A DNA stretch of 27,420 nucleotides from Candidatus Symbiobacter sp. GTDB taxonomy: Bacteria; Pseudomonadota; Alphaproteobacteria; Elsterales; Elsteraceae. The stretch lies in the NCBI GenBank assembly GCA_030054015.1, contig JASGCR010000002.1, forward strand, positions 1 through 27,420, given 5' to 3'. The notes under the pieces were generated by a model. It saw nothing but the letters and a program-made list of their open reading frames with translations. It had not been told where the DNA came from and did no database searches. The first letter of the stretch is position 1. Every line of letters starts with the position of its first letter. The translations under genes and the position numbers were made by a program. Shown in pieces: positions 1 through 7,692 of the stretch.

Positions 1-168
1 TACCCACCGCGCTGTCCGTTATTAACGGACAGCGCGAGTTGGGTAATCCCCCAGGCATTTTGGGGAACAAAACTCCTGGGGGATTCCCCGACTCGAAATA
101 TCCGTGTAACACGGATATTTCGGCGGGGAATGACGCTCCTTTTCTACGACTTACTCAGACCTTCCTTA
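1..168. repeat. Hairpin-rich intergenic repeat upstream of trpC
   Basis: Three inverted repeats lie head to tail. The first pairs about 1-20 with 24-45 around the core CGCGCTGTCCGTT. The second pairs 45-55 (AATCCCCCAGG) with 75-85. The third is a perfect 13-bp stem, 94-106 with 110-122 (CGAAATATCCGTG). After them, 148-168 matches the end module found beside the palindromic elements elsewhere in the window (GACTTACTCAGACCTTCC here). I read this as the right-hand part of another dispersed palindromic element whose left part is outside the window. The reading frame of trpC stays open through most of this stretch, but translation of it is unlikely. Confidence 0.7.
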
Positions 169-182
169 AACAGACACAGGTG

Positions 183-998
183 ATGGTGATGAGCGATCGA
201 TTGCAACCGATATTACAGGCCACACGACAAGATTTGGTCGCCAAAAAATTATCGCGCAAATTAACCCAATTGGAATCCGACCTGGCGGCCGGCCAGGCTC
301 CGCCGCGCCGCGATTTTATCGCCAGTTTGAGGAATGGGGCCAAAAACCATCATTTGGCAGTCATAGCCGAGATTAAAAAAAATTCGCCGTCCCAAGGTGC
401 CATTAGCGGCGAAAATATGAACGTGGCCGGCCAGGCCCAGGCCTACCAGGCGGGCGGTGCCGATTGCCTGTCGATTTTGACCGAGCCGCATTATTTCAAA
501 GGCAAATTAGCCGACATGCAGGACGGGCGGGCGGCGGTTCACCTGCCGGTCTTGCGCAAAGATTTCATGGTGGACGCTTGGCAATTGGCGGAATCGCGCC
601 TGGCTGGGGCCGATTGCGCTTTGCTGATTGTCGCCGCCTTGGGGGATGAGACGGCGCCGATGCACCAGGCCGCACGTGATTATGGCCTTGATGTGCTGGT
701 CGAAGTCCACAACCAGGCCGAATTGGACATCGCGCTCAAAGCCAATGCCCAAATCATCGGGGTCAATAACCGCAATTTGACCGATTTTTCGATTGATCTG
801 GCGGTGGCGGAAAGTTTGCGCCCCCATATTCCGTCGGGTGTCATCGCCATTGCCGAGAGCGGCCTGGAAAAGGACGGAGATTATCTGCGTATGCGCGACG
901 CCGGTTATGATGCCGTGTTGGTTGGTACATCCTTGATGAAAGCGGGCGATCCGGCCTTGCGGCTGAAAAAAATCTTTGCAAGCTTGGCGGAATCATGA
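183..998 (+). CDS. trpC: Indole-3-glycerol phosphate synthase
   Basis: Converts CdRP to indole-3-glycerol phosphate in cytosolic tryptophan synthesis. The 271-residue protein is a single TIM-barrel domain of normal family length. Family signatures are visible: AEIKKNSPSQG (about residues 62-72, with the catalytic Glu63 and Lys65), VLRKDF (Lys126), VEVHN (Glu174), IGVNNRNL (about 192-199) and the phosphate-binding C-terminal AESGL and VGTSLM. The frame is open back to 39, but that part is hairpin repeat DNA, so I start at ATG 183; ATG 189 is equally possible (no strong ribosome site for either). The stop overlaps the trpF start by 4 bp, so the two are co-translated. trpD is not in the window. 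Confidence 0.95.
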   Translation: MVMSDRLQPILQATRQDLVAKKLSRKLTQLESDLAAGQAPPRRDFIASLRNGAKNHHLAVIAEIKKNSPSQGAISGENMNVAGQAQAYQAGGADCLSILTEPHYFKGKLADMQDGRAAVHLPVLRKDFMVDAWQLAESRLAGADCALLIVAALGDETAPMHQAARDYGLDVLVEVHNQAELDIALKANAQIIGVNNRNLTDFSIDLAVAESLRPHIPSGVIAIAESGLEKDGDYLRMRDAGYDAVLVGTSLMKAGDPALRLKKIFASLAES

Positions 999-1687
999 CC
1001 CATATAAAGTTTTGCGGTATCACCAGGGCGGAAGATGCGGTTCAGGCGGTTGATCTGGGTGTCAATGCGTTGGGGTTTAATTTCTGGCCGGGCAGCAAAC
1101 GGTTTGTCGACAGTGAAATCGCCAAAGACATCATCAAAAACCTGCCCATTTTGGTGCAATCGGTCGGGATTTTTGTCAATCAATCGGCCCTTGACATAAA
1201 GGCCATCTATGACCAATGCGGCCTTAATATTTTGCAACTTCATGGCGACGAGACCCCCGAATTTGCCCGTAATCTGCCCAAAATTCCCCTGATCCGAGCC
1301 TTTCGTCATTTGGCGATCAAACATGCGCTGGATGAATGGAAAAAGCTTCGTACAACTTTTTTGGTTGATGGCGGGGCCGAATCGATAGTGATTATCGACG
1401 AAATTTATGAACGGCTTTCCGCCAGTGAGAAAAATAACCTAACCTATGGCGGGTCGGGCAAAACGGCCGATAAGAAATTAATCGAATTTTTTGCCCCTCA
1501 CGGCAGATTTATCCTGGCGGGCGGCCTTACTCCCGCCAATGTGGGCGAGCGGATACGGAAATTCCGCCCCTTTGCCGTCGATGTGGCCAGCGGCATCGAA
1601 TCCGCCCCCGGCATCAAAGACCCTGCCAAAATGCGCGATTTTGTCGCGGCGGTGCGGGCGGCAGATCATGCGTTGTTGCGGCCATAA
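995..1687 (+). CDS. trpF: Phosphoribosylanthranilate isomerase
   Basis: Catalyses the Amadori rearrangement of N-(5-phosphoribosyl)anthranilate to CdRP, the step before TrpC. The 230-residue protein opens with IKFCGITR (catalytic Cys7), then GFNFWPGSKR, LHGDE, LVDGG (acidic catalytic residue), GGSGK and AGGLTPANV, ending with DVASGIE, all characteristic of TrpF. About 20 residues (roughly 128-150) between LVDGG and GGSGK are longer than I expect for the family, and the aromatic FDW after GGSGK is replaced by TADKK. It overlaps trpC by ATGA. In many alphaproteobacteria trpB and trpA follow; here they do not, a small membrane peptide gene follows instead. Confidence 0.95.
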   Translation: MTHIKFCGITRAEDAVQAVDLGVNALGFNFWPGSKRFVDSEIAKDIIKNLPILVQSVGIFVNQSALDIKAIYDQCGLNILQLHGDETPEFARNLPKIPLIRAFRHLAIKHALDEWKKLRTTFLVDGGAESIVIIDEIYERLSASEKNNLTYGGSGKTADKKLIEFFAPHGRFILAGGLTPANVGERIRKFRPFAVDVASGIESAPGIKDPAKMRDFVAAVRAADHALLRP

Positions 1688-1767
1688 TTCCGCTTTTTTT
1701 AATCACTTTCCTGCGATATATTATCCCGCGTATTGAACATCGCCGTGATGGGCAGAGGGGAAAAATC

Positions 1768-1908
1768 ATGAAATTAAACGACATTGGCGGCATAGCCGCC
1801 TGGGTGATCGTTCTGACCTTTTTGGTGATCGCGGCCGATAAAATGGGCGTGATTAAATTACGCAGCGATCCGCCAGTTGCCACCGCCGCCGCGCCGGTCA
1901 AAAAATAA
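1768..1908 (+). CDS. Small single-span membrane protein, unknown function
   Basis: A 46-residue ORF reading MKLNDIGGIAAWVIVLTFLV at its start, followed by a basic and Ala/Pro-rich tail ending in PVKK. Residues about 7-23 form one hydrophobic segment suited to a membrane helix. A purine-rich GAGGGG lies about 7 bases before the ATG, a good ribosome site. It sits 80 bp after trpF on the same strand and ends 20 bp before the convergent end of sdhB. I do not recognise a family. Its position after trpF, clean ribosome site and TM-plus-charged-tail design support a real gene, but short length limits certainty. Confidence 0.55.
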   Translation: MKLNDIGGIAAWVIVLTFLVIAADKMGVIKLRSDPPVATAAAPVKK

Positions 1909-1928
1909 ATTTTGTTCCGTTGCGTCGC

Positions 1929-2732
1929 TTACCGCTCATGCATCATCTGTTTAATCCCGGCAATCGCCTTGGCGGGGTTTAAACCCTTGGGGCAGGTGCG
2001 GGTGCAATTCATGATGGTGTGGCAGCGATAAAGTTTGAACGGATCATGCAACGCGTCCAACCGCTCGCCGGTATTTTCGTCGCGGCTGTCGGATAAAAAT
2101 CGGTACGCCTGGAGCAAAATCGCCGGCCCCAAATAGCGGTCGCCGTTCCACCAATAACTGGGGCAAGACGTCGAACAACAAAAACACAAAATACATTCCC
2201 ACAAACCGTCCAATTTGGCGCGTTCCTCTGGCGATTGGAGGCGTTCGCGTTCGGGGTCGGCACTGTGGGTTTGCAGCCAGGGTTTGGTGTCGGCATATTG
2301 GGCATAAGGAACCGACAAATCCGGAACTAAATCCTTGATCACCGGCATGTGGGGGAGCGGGTAAATCGTGACGGCGTGGCTACATTCTTCGATGGGTTTG
2401 AGGCAGGCCAGGGTGTTCACCCCGTCAATATTCATGGCGCAGGAACCGCAAATCCCCTCGCGGCAGGAACGGCGAAAGGCCAGGCTGGAATCCATCTCGC
2501 CCTTCATTTTGATCAGGGCATCCAATACCATCGGGCCGCAATCATTGACATCGAGTTCGAACGTGTCGATGCGCGGGTTGCTGCCCTCATCCGGCGACCA
2601 GCGATAAACGCGGAATTCTTGGAGTTTGACCGGTTTGGCGGATGCGCCCGCCGCGCCTTGGCGACGCGGTTTCGCGCTGTGGCGGCGGCCTTTGGTGACT
2701 TTGGAATTTTTCGGCAGGGTAAGTTCGACCAT
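1929..2732 (-). CDS. sdhB: Succinate dehydrogenase iron-sulfur subunit
   Basis: Carries electrons from the flavoprotein SdhA to quinone through three Fe-S clusters in Complex II on the cytoplasmic face of the inner membrane. The 267-residue protein has the 2Fe-2S ligands Cys90, Cys95, Cys98 and Cys110 (CREGICGSC) and the two ferredoxin-like sets Cys180/183/186/190-Pro and Cys237/243/247-Pro. The start is preceded by TGAGGA at good spacing. An N-terminal basic extension (about residues 9-35) is slightly long. Unusually it is separated from sdhA by 1942 bp holding a ParA-like and a HEPN gene; the gap to the HEPN stop is only 43 bp, so sdhB probably depends on read-through from that pair unless an unseen promoter exists. 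Confidence 0.96.
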   Translation of the reverse strand: MVELTLPKNSKVTKGRRHSAKPRRQGAAGASAKPVKLQEFRVYRWSPDEGSNPRIDTFELDVNDCGPMVLDALIKMKGEMDSSLAFRRSCREGICGSCAMNIDGVNTLACLKPIEECSHAVTIYPLPHMPVIKDLVPDLSVPYAQYADTKPWLQTHSADPERERLQSPEERAKLDGLWECILCFCCSTSCPSYWWNGDRYLGPAILLQAYRFLSDSRDENTGERLDALHDPFKLYRCHTIMNCTRTCPKGLNPAKAIAGIKQMMHER

Positions 2733-2775
2733 GTTAATCCTCAGGACGGTTTGCTTGATAGAGTTATGTTATGGG

Positions 2776-3474
2776 TTAAACATAATTCGGATTTAATAAC
2801 TTGTCGGTGCTGTAAACTAAATTTTCGATAAAATCGGCAACAATCTGCAACTCCGATTTATTGATGGGCAAAAGAGTATGTTCTAACGTCGTGATTGTAT
2901 CAGGTGGTTGTAAATCGGCTTGGTGAGCAATGATGTTACGACGGTCAACAATCTCTTTTAATTTTGCCTTTACTCGCCTAGATTTTTCAGACAATGGTAA
3001 AATCTCGCTTGTCTCTTGGACAAATAGTGCAGAATTTTCTTTGACTAATTCTTCCCAGAATTTTATATTTGTACAATATTTTAAATATTCTGTAATCTTA
3101 TCTGGTTGTTGCAAAGTCTGTCCCTGTAAAAACTCACGCACTTCAAGTTCAAAATATTTTACAGTATTTATGACGAAGACATCGAATTTTGTCGAATCAG
3201 CCCGATCAATCATTGAACCCAAGGTTCCTAGGGAAATTTTGAAATCCGAAAATTTATCTGTAGGTGAAATTTTTCCGAGATATATCATAACCATGCGGTC
3301 AAGGATAATTTCATGAAAATATAAATCCAACGCACTGACTCGCGCCACCCATTCCCATCTTAATAATTCATCGGGTTGCAAGGCGGTGCTGTAATTATTG
3401 GTTAAAAAACTATGGAGAGCAGAAACGTGATTGCACCTATCCCATGCGTCCTTGAATAAAATCAGTGCAGACAT
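2776..3474 (-). CDS. HEPN-domain protein (RiboL-PSP-HEPN-like), putative RNase
   Basis: A 232-residue, mostly helical, AT-rich-coded protein. The C-terminal half contains IVDRRNIIAH (about residues 175-184); Arg179-Asn-x3-His184 fits the R-x4-6-H catalytic motif of HEPN ribonucleases. The N-terminal segment WEWVARVSALDLYFHEIIL (about 40-58) resembles the opening helix of the RiboL-PSP-HEPN group as I remember it; that subfamily assignment is inference. No signal peptide or membrane segment is seen. It lies 30 bp downstream of the ParA-like gene on the same strand, and its start has only a weak ribosome site (TAGG), suggesting coupled translation. HEPN proteins are known as toxins, abortive-infection and CRISPR effectors. 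Base composition differs sharply from the flanking sdh genes, consistent with acquisition. Confidence 0.7.
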   Translation of the reverse strand: MSALILFKDAWDRCNHVSALHSFLTNNYSTALQPDELLRWEWVARVSALDLYFHEIILDRMVMIYLGKISPTDKFSDFKISLGTLGSMIDRADSTKFDVFVINTVKYFELEVREFLQGQTLQQPDKITEYLKYCTNIKFWEELVKENSALFVQETSEILPLSEKSRRVKAKLKEIVDRRNIIAHQADLQPPDTITTLEHTLLPINKSELQIVADFIENLVYSTDKLLNPNYV

Positions 3475-3504
3475 GGCCTAATTCTCGCCTTAGATTGACG
3501 GCTA

Positions 3505-4569
3505 TTAAGCCGCCTTTGATGATTCTGAGGTGTTATGACGGCATTCTGAGAGGGCAAATATTTTATTTGCTAAAGTTTTGTATAAGTCATAATATTCTTG
3601 AATATTTCCTTCATTCGTTATAGCGCGTGTACCAGTTCCCTTTGCGTCGGGCGGCAAGCAAAATATCGGCACATTTTCTTCATGCGATTTTGCCATTAGG
3701 CTCTTAAAATCTTTTGCTTGGACGATAGATTCCGATGGGTCTATTCCCATGACTTTTTTAAATACATCGATATCCAACATGTGGTGGTCGCGCATTTTCG
3801 GTACAAACTTGTCTTTCATAGCCTGATTTATCCATTTTTGAAACAACACTGAAGCCTCCATACTATAAGGCTGGAAACGGGATATAATTGCACCAGCAAA
3901 TTGGACATGGGGGGGTAGAAACGGATAAGTTGCTTCGCGCAAGATATTCGTTTGACTGGCCTTTTCAGCCCATTTTTTCCAATTGGGCAAAGCCTTAGAC
4001 AGTGAATTAATTGCCATAGCCGAAAAATAATCTGGCTGCATCGGCACGATGAAATAATCCGAAGTCATGATGATATTCATATTAATTGGACTTAGGCTGG
4101 GGTTTAAATCAACCAAAACATAATCAATGTTATATTTTTCTGCCGTGCGATCAATCATATACTTCAAAGAACCTGGTATGTTTTTTAATACAATCAATTC
4201 ATGCCCCAATTGCTGGGCCAAGCCCAAAGTAGCCTCATACTGTGCCATTTCCAGGTGACCAGGCAGAATAAATAAATTTGGCTGCTTATCAATTTGTACA
4301 CATTCGGCCCCGGAAATAAGCACTGGCTGGCATTCAAAAGCCGGGGCTAAGGCATCCCTAACATTATTTGCCGGCTTGGCTGTGTAAAATTGCTCTAGAT
4401 CATCGATTTCCTTAAATTTCAGTGTAAGGCCGGTTAAATTACATTGCGGATCAAAATCCACCAACAAGACACGCTTTCCTAATTCCGCCATCATCCAGCC
4501 CAGGCTGAACACCGTGGTGGTTTTGCCGACTCCACCTTTGTGATTAAAAAAACTAATGATTTTTGCCAT
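3505..4569 (-). CDS. ParA/MinD-type ATPase, orphan, paired with HEPN protein
   Basis: A 354-residue cytosolic P-loop ATPase. It opens with the deviant Walker A HKGGVGKTTT (residues 10-19), has the switch sequence VDFDPQCNLT (37-46) and Walker B VLVDLNP (151-157), followed by PMQPDYFSAMAI, all typical of ParA/Soj proteins. The frame runs to 4590, but GAGGAG lies 8 nt before ATG 4569, so I start there (the adjacent ATG at 4572 is equally possible). About 110 C-terminal residues (from about 240) are longer than a minimal Soj. No ParB gene or obvious parS cluster is nearby, which argues against a plain partition system. It is AT-rich, sits 105 bp downstream of sdhA and 30 bp upstream of the HEPN gene, so the two form an operon. 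It could be a regulator or sensor for the HEPN protein; that role is inference. Confidence 0.85.
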   Translation of the reverse strand: MAKIISFFNHKGGVGKTTTVFSLGWMMAELGKRVLLVDFDPQCNLTGLTLKFKEIDDLEQFYTAKPANNVRDALAPAFECQPVLISGAECVQIDKQPNLFILPGHLEMAQYEATLGLAQQLGHELIVLKNIPGSLKYMIDRTAEKYNIDYVLVDLNPSLSPINMNIIMTSDYFIVPMQPDYFSAMAINSLSKALPNWKKWAEKASQTNILREATYPFLPPHVQFAGAIISRFQPYSMEASVLFQKWINQAMKDKFVPKMRDHHMLDIDVFKKVMGIDPSESIVQAKDFKSLMAKSHEENVPIFCLPPDAKGTGTRAITNEGNIQEYYDLYKTLANKIFALSECRHNTSESSKAA

Positions 4570-4674
4570 CATCCGAACTCCTCTCGCCATATATCACTTG
4601 AAATGACATCTCGCCAACACTTCGCCTAAAATAACACATAGATGCGCAAATAAAGATGGAAATTCTGACTCGAC

Positions 4675-6495
4675 TTAATACACCCTCGGCTTGGGCGGGA
4701 TATACTCAACCTCATCCGTCAGGGTATAATTATGCACCGGACGTGATCCCAAACGCGGCGATTTAACGTCGCCGCCAGCGACGGCACCCGCCACCGCGCC
4801 ATCATGCCAGGCCAGGCTGTGGATCATCCATTTTTCGTCGTCGCGGTTCGGGAAATCCTCACGCGAATGCGCCCCGCGGCTTTCGGTGCGGTTATGGGCA
4901 CAGGCCAGGGTGACCTCGGCTTGCGCCAACAGATTGTCATATTCCAAGGCCTCAACCAAATCGCTGTTCCAGATCAAAGATCGATCGCTAATCCCCAATT
5001 CACGGCTGTCGCTGCGAATTTCTGCCACGGCATGGATGCCCTCGGCGATAAATTTGCCATCGCGGAACACGGCGCAATGGGTTTGCATGGCGCGTTGCAA
5101 CCGCAGCCGCAATTCCGCCGTGCCGTATTTCCCCGCCGCCTGGCGGTGGCGGTCAAACCGCGCCAGGGCCTGGTCGGTGGCATCTTTGGCAAGCGGTTTA
5201 TGCGCCGCCCCCGGTTTGATCAATTCGGCGGTACGCAGGGCGGCGGCGCGACCAAACACCACCAAATCGACCAATGAATTGGTGCCAAGCCGATTCGCCC
5301 CATGCACCGAGACACAAGCCGCCTCGCCAATCGCCATAAGGCCAGGACAGACCGCATCGGGGTCGCTGGCGGTGGGGCGGAGGGCCTCGGCGTGATAATT
5401 GGTGGGTACCCCGCCCATATTGTAATGGACGGTCGGCAATACCGGAATCGGCTCGCGCGTCACATCCACGCCGGCGAAAATTTTGGCGGTCTCGGAAATG
5501 CCGGGTAATTTTTCATGCAAAGTGGCGGCGGGCAAATGTTCCAAATGCAGGAAAATATGGTCTTTTAACGGCCCGACGCCGCGGCCTTCATTGATTTCGA
5601 CCGTCATGGCGCGGCTTACGACATCGCGCGAGGCCAAATCCTTAGCCGATGGCGCGTATCTTTCCATGAAACGCTCCCCCGCCGAGTTGGTGAGATAACC
5701 GCCCTCCCCCCGCGTGCCTTCGGTGATTAAACAGCCCGCGCCGTAAATACCGGTGGGATGGAATTGGACAAATTCCATGTCTTGTAACGGCAAACCCGCC
5801 CGCAACGCCATGGCATTGCCGTCGCCGGTACAAGTATGGGCAGAGGTACAGGAAAAATAGGCGCGGCCATAACCACCAGTGGCCAAAACGGTCTGATGCC
5901 CACGGAACAAATGCAGAGAACCATCTTCCAGGCACCAGGCCAATACGCCAACGCACGACCCATCGGCAGACATGACCAAATCCAGGGCGATATATTCGAC
6001 GAAGAACTCGGCTTGGTGTTTCAAAGATTGTTGATACAAAGTATGCAATATCGCATGACCGGTGCGGTCGGCGGCAGCACAGGCGCGGGAGACCAATTTT
6101 TTGCCATAATCCGCCGTGTGGCCGCCAAACGGGCGTTGATAAATTTTGCCATCTGGGGTGCGGCTAAAGGGTACGCCAAAATGCTCTAACTCAATCACGG
6201 CCGGGATGGCGTTGCGGCAGAGATATTCAATCGCATCTTGGTCGCCGAGCCAATCCGAACCTTTGACCGTGTCATACATGTGGAACCGCCAATTATCCTC
6301 TTCCATATTGCCGAGGGCGGCCCCAATCCCGCCTTGGGCGGCGACGGTATGGCTGCGGGTGGGGAAAACCTTGGTGATACAGGCGGTGCGAAACCCACTC
6401 GCACTCATGCCCAGGGTGGCGCGTAAGCCGGCCCCGCCCGCCCCGACAATAACCACGTCGTAATGATGTTCGGTAATTTGATAGGATGGCGACAT
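4675..6495 (-). CDS. sdhA: Succinate dehydrogenase flavoprotein subunit
   Basis: Oxidises succinate to fumarate with covalently bound FAD in Complex II. The 606-residue protein shows the FAD dinucleotide motif VVIVGAGGAGLRA (about 14-26), the covalent-FAD histidine His49 in TRSHTVAAQGG, HTADYGK, the substrate loop RGEGGYLTNSAGERFM, VHYNMGGVPTN, and HGANRLGTNSLVDLVVFG near residue 400. It ends with the usual EVEYIPPKPRVY. Length and motifs are normal for an aerobic SdhA. The start has a weak ribosome site (GGACCA). It is 67 bp downstream of sdhD. The ParA-like gene follows instead of the expected sdhB. Confidence 0.97.
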   Translation of the reverse strand: MSPSYQITEHHYDVVIVGAGGAGLRATLGMSASGFRTACITKVFPTRSHTVAAQGGIGAALGNMEEDNWRFHMYDTVKGSDWLGDQDAIEYLCRNAIPAVIELEHFGVPFSRTPDGKIYQRPFGGHTADYGKKLVSRACAAADRTGHAILHTLYQQSLKHQAEFFVEYIALDLVMSADGSCVGVLAWCLEDGSLHLFRGHQTVLATGGYGRAYFSCTSAHTCTGDGNAMALRAGLPLQDMEFVQFHPTGIYGAGCLITEGTRGEGGYLTNSAGERFMERYAPSAKDLASRDVVSRAMTVEINEGRGVGPLKDHIFLHLEHLPAATLHEKLPGISETAKIFAGVDVTREPIPVLPTVHYNMGGVPTNYHAEALRPTASDPDAVCPGLMAIGEAACVSVHGANRLGTNSLVDLVVFGRAAALRTAELIKPGAAHKPLAKDATDQALARFDRHRQAAGKYGTAELRLRLQRAMQTHCAVFRDGKFIAEGIHAVAEIRSDSRELGISDRSLIWNSDLVEALEYDNLLAQAEVTLACAHNRTESRGAHSREDFPNRDDEKWMIHSLAWHDGAVAGAVAGGDVKSPRLGSRPVHNYTLTDEVEYIPPKPRVY

Positions 6496-6562
6496 GTTTG
6501 GTCCGTGTCCGTCACAGGTTAAAAATTATAAAGACGCGCGCCGCTTGTTTAACCCAGCCTGA

Positions 6563-6979
6563 TTAGGATAAATACAAACGCACCAGGGCAAAGACCGAGA
6601 CAATGCCAAACCCGCCAAAGCCAGCAAAAGTGATCAGCAACAAGAAGGAACGCCATTTCACATTGGCGATGTAATCTTTATAGATCGTCTCTAACCCCAA
6701 ATAAGCATGATAATAGGCAAAGACGAAAAACACCATCATGCCGATGGCGACGCTGGGCCGATGCAGCGACGCGATAAATTGATCATACCCCTGGACGCAA
6801 TTGGCAACAATCACGGTGACCAACCACACGACCAAGGGAACCATAATAATCGCAGTCAGGCGTTGCATTTGCCAATGATGCAGGCCATGACCAGAGGCCC
6901 CGCGGTTGCGATGCTGGCGAAAGCCAGGCGACAGGCTGGCGGCGGGCGAAGATTTCTCAGCGGATCGGTCGAACGACAT
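6563..6979 (-). CDS. sdhD: Succinate dehydrogenase membrane anchor subunit D
   Basis: A 138-residue hydrophobic anchor of Complex II. After a charged N-terminus comes GLHHWQMQRLTAI (about 32-44), typical of the SdhD N-terminal conserved segment, then three membrane spans (about 45-64, 76-95 and 112-135). HAYLGLETIYKDYI (about 91-104) contains the conserved His and Tyr-x-Asp near the heme b and quinone site. A strong ribosome site (AGGGAGGAAATC) precedes the ATG. It lies 46 bp downstream of sdhC. Confidence 0.93.
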   Translation of the reverse strand: MSFDRSAEKSSPAASLSPGFRQHRNRGASGHGLHHWQMQRLTAIIMVPLVVWLVTVIVANCVQGYDQFIASLHRPSVAIGMMVFFVFAYYHAYLGLETIYKDYIANVKWRSFLLLITFAGFGGFGIVSVFALVRLYLS

Positions 6980-7025
6980 GATTTCCTCCCTGGGCGATGC
7001 GTTTTAGCCGTCAAAGCAAAATTTA

Positions 7026-7451
7026 TTAGACATCCAACGGTATGACCCTAAAGGCAACGAGCCAGGTCAGGATTGACAAGACCAGACTCGCCCCGACCAC
7101 GAGATAACCGCTGCGATAGGTCGATGTTAGACTAAATCCATAGCCCGCATCCCAAAATAAATGTCGCACCCCATTGCATAAATGATAATACAAAGCCAGA
7201 GTCCAGCCAAATAATCCAAATTGGACAAAGATGTTCGCGGCGATGCGTTGCACCAGGGCGTATGATTCGGGGCCACTCGCCAAAGCAACCACAATGAACG
7301 TCAAGAAAACCGTCCCAACCGACAATGCGATGCCCGCCAGGCGATGAAGGATCGACATGACCGAGGTCAATTGCCAGCGATAAATCTGTAAATGCGGCGA
7401 CAAAGGGCGGTTGCTGTTGGCAAGCTTGGTGCTGTGACTGTGTGATGACAT
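7026..7451 (-). CDS. sdhC: Succinate dehydrogenase cytochrome b556 subunit
   Basis: A 141-residue membrane anchor of Complex II with three predicted spans. RPLSPHLQIYRWQLTSVMSI (about 15-34) followed by LHRLAGIAL is the classic SdhC signature; the Ser and Arg of this stretch line the quinone pocket. YHLCNGVRHLFWDAGYGF (about 88-105) carries the heme-ligand histidine. It is the first gene of the sdh cluster, and 241 bp of AT-rich non-coding DNA lies upstream, where its promoter should be. The ribosome site is weak (GGAA at about 10 nt). Confidence 0.95.
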   Translation of the reverse strand: MSSHSHSTKLANSNRPLSPHLQIYRWQLTSVMSILHRLAGIALSVGTVFLTFIVVALASGPESYALVQRIAANIFVQFGLFGWTLALYYHLCNGVRHLFWDAGYGFSLTSTYRSGYLVVGASLVLSILTWLVAFRVIPLDV

Positions 7452-7564
7452 AAGGCGGTTCCATGGGGATAAATTTTAACGGGAATTTAGCGGTCTTATA
7501 GCCATTTTTCCGTAGGGAGGGACGGGCATAAAGCGAACTCCATTTATAACCTAACTTTATAACA

Positions 7565-7593
7565 ATTTTATAAAACCGCGAGGTTAAATTGAA
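7565..7593 (-). promoter_or_regulatory. Candidate sdhC promoter
   Basis: On the minus strand TTCAAT (-35-like, 7588-7593) and TAAAAT (-10-like, 7565-7570) are separated by 17 bp in the AT-rich gap between lysR and sdhC. An imperfect inverted repeat (AACCT at about 7549-7553, AGGTT at 7581-7585) overlaps it and could be an operator. This is a by-eye match only. Confidence 0.25.
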
Positions 7594-7692
7594 CGATTAT
7601 TTAAGCGCGCCTTCCATAAAACCTTGAAAAATAAAAATCAAGTTGAAAAAAAATATACTTACAATTTAATTTTTTGGCACAAAGTCGCAAAA

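Noticed and set aside
39..182. N-terminal extension of trpC back to position 39
   Set aside because: The DNA is hairpin repeat sequence, the predicted residues have no family match, and the core protein from 183 already has full normal length.
2349..2831. 160-residue plus-strand ORF antisense to sdhB
   Set aside because: Shadow frame of a well-supported GC-rich gene; no domain features.
3505..4569. Ordinary ParAB chromosome or plasmid partition locus
   Set aside because: No ParB-like gene follows; the partner is a HEPN-like protein, and no clustered parS-like palindromes are seen nearby.
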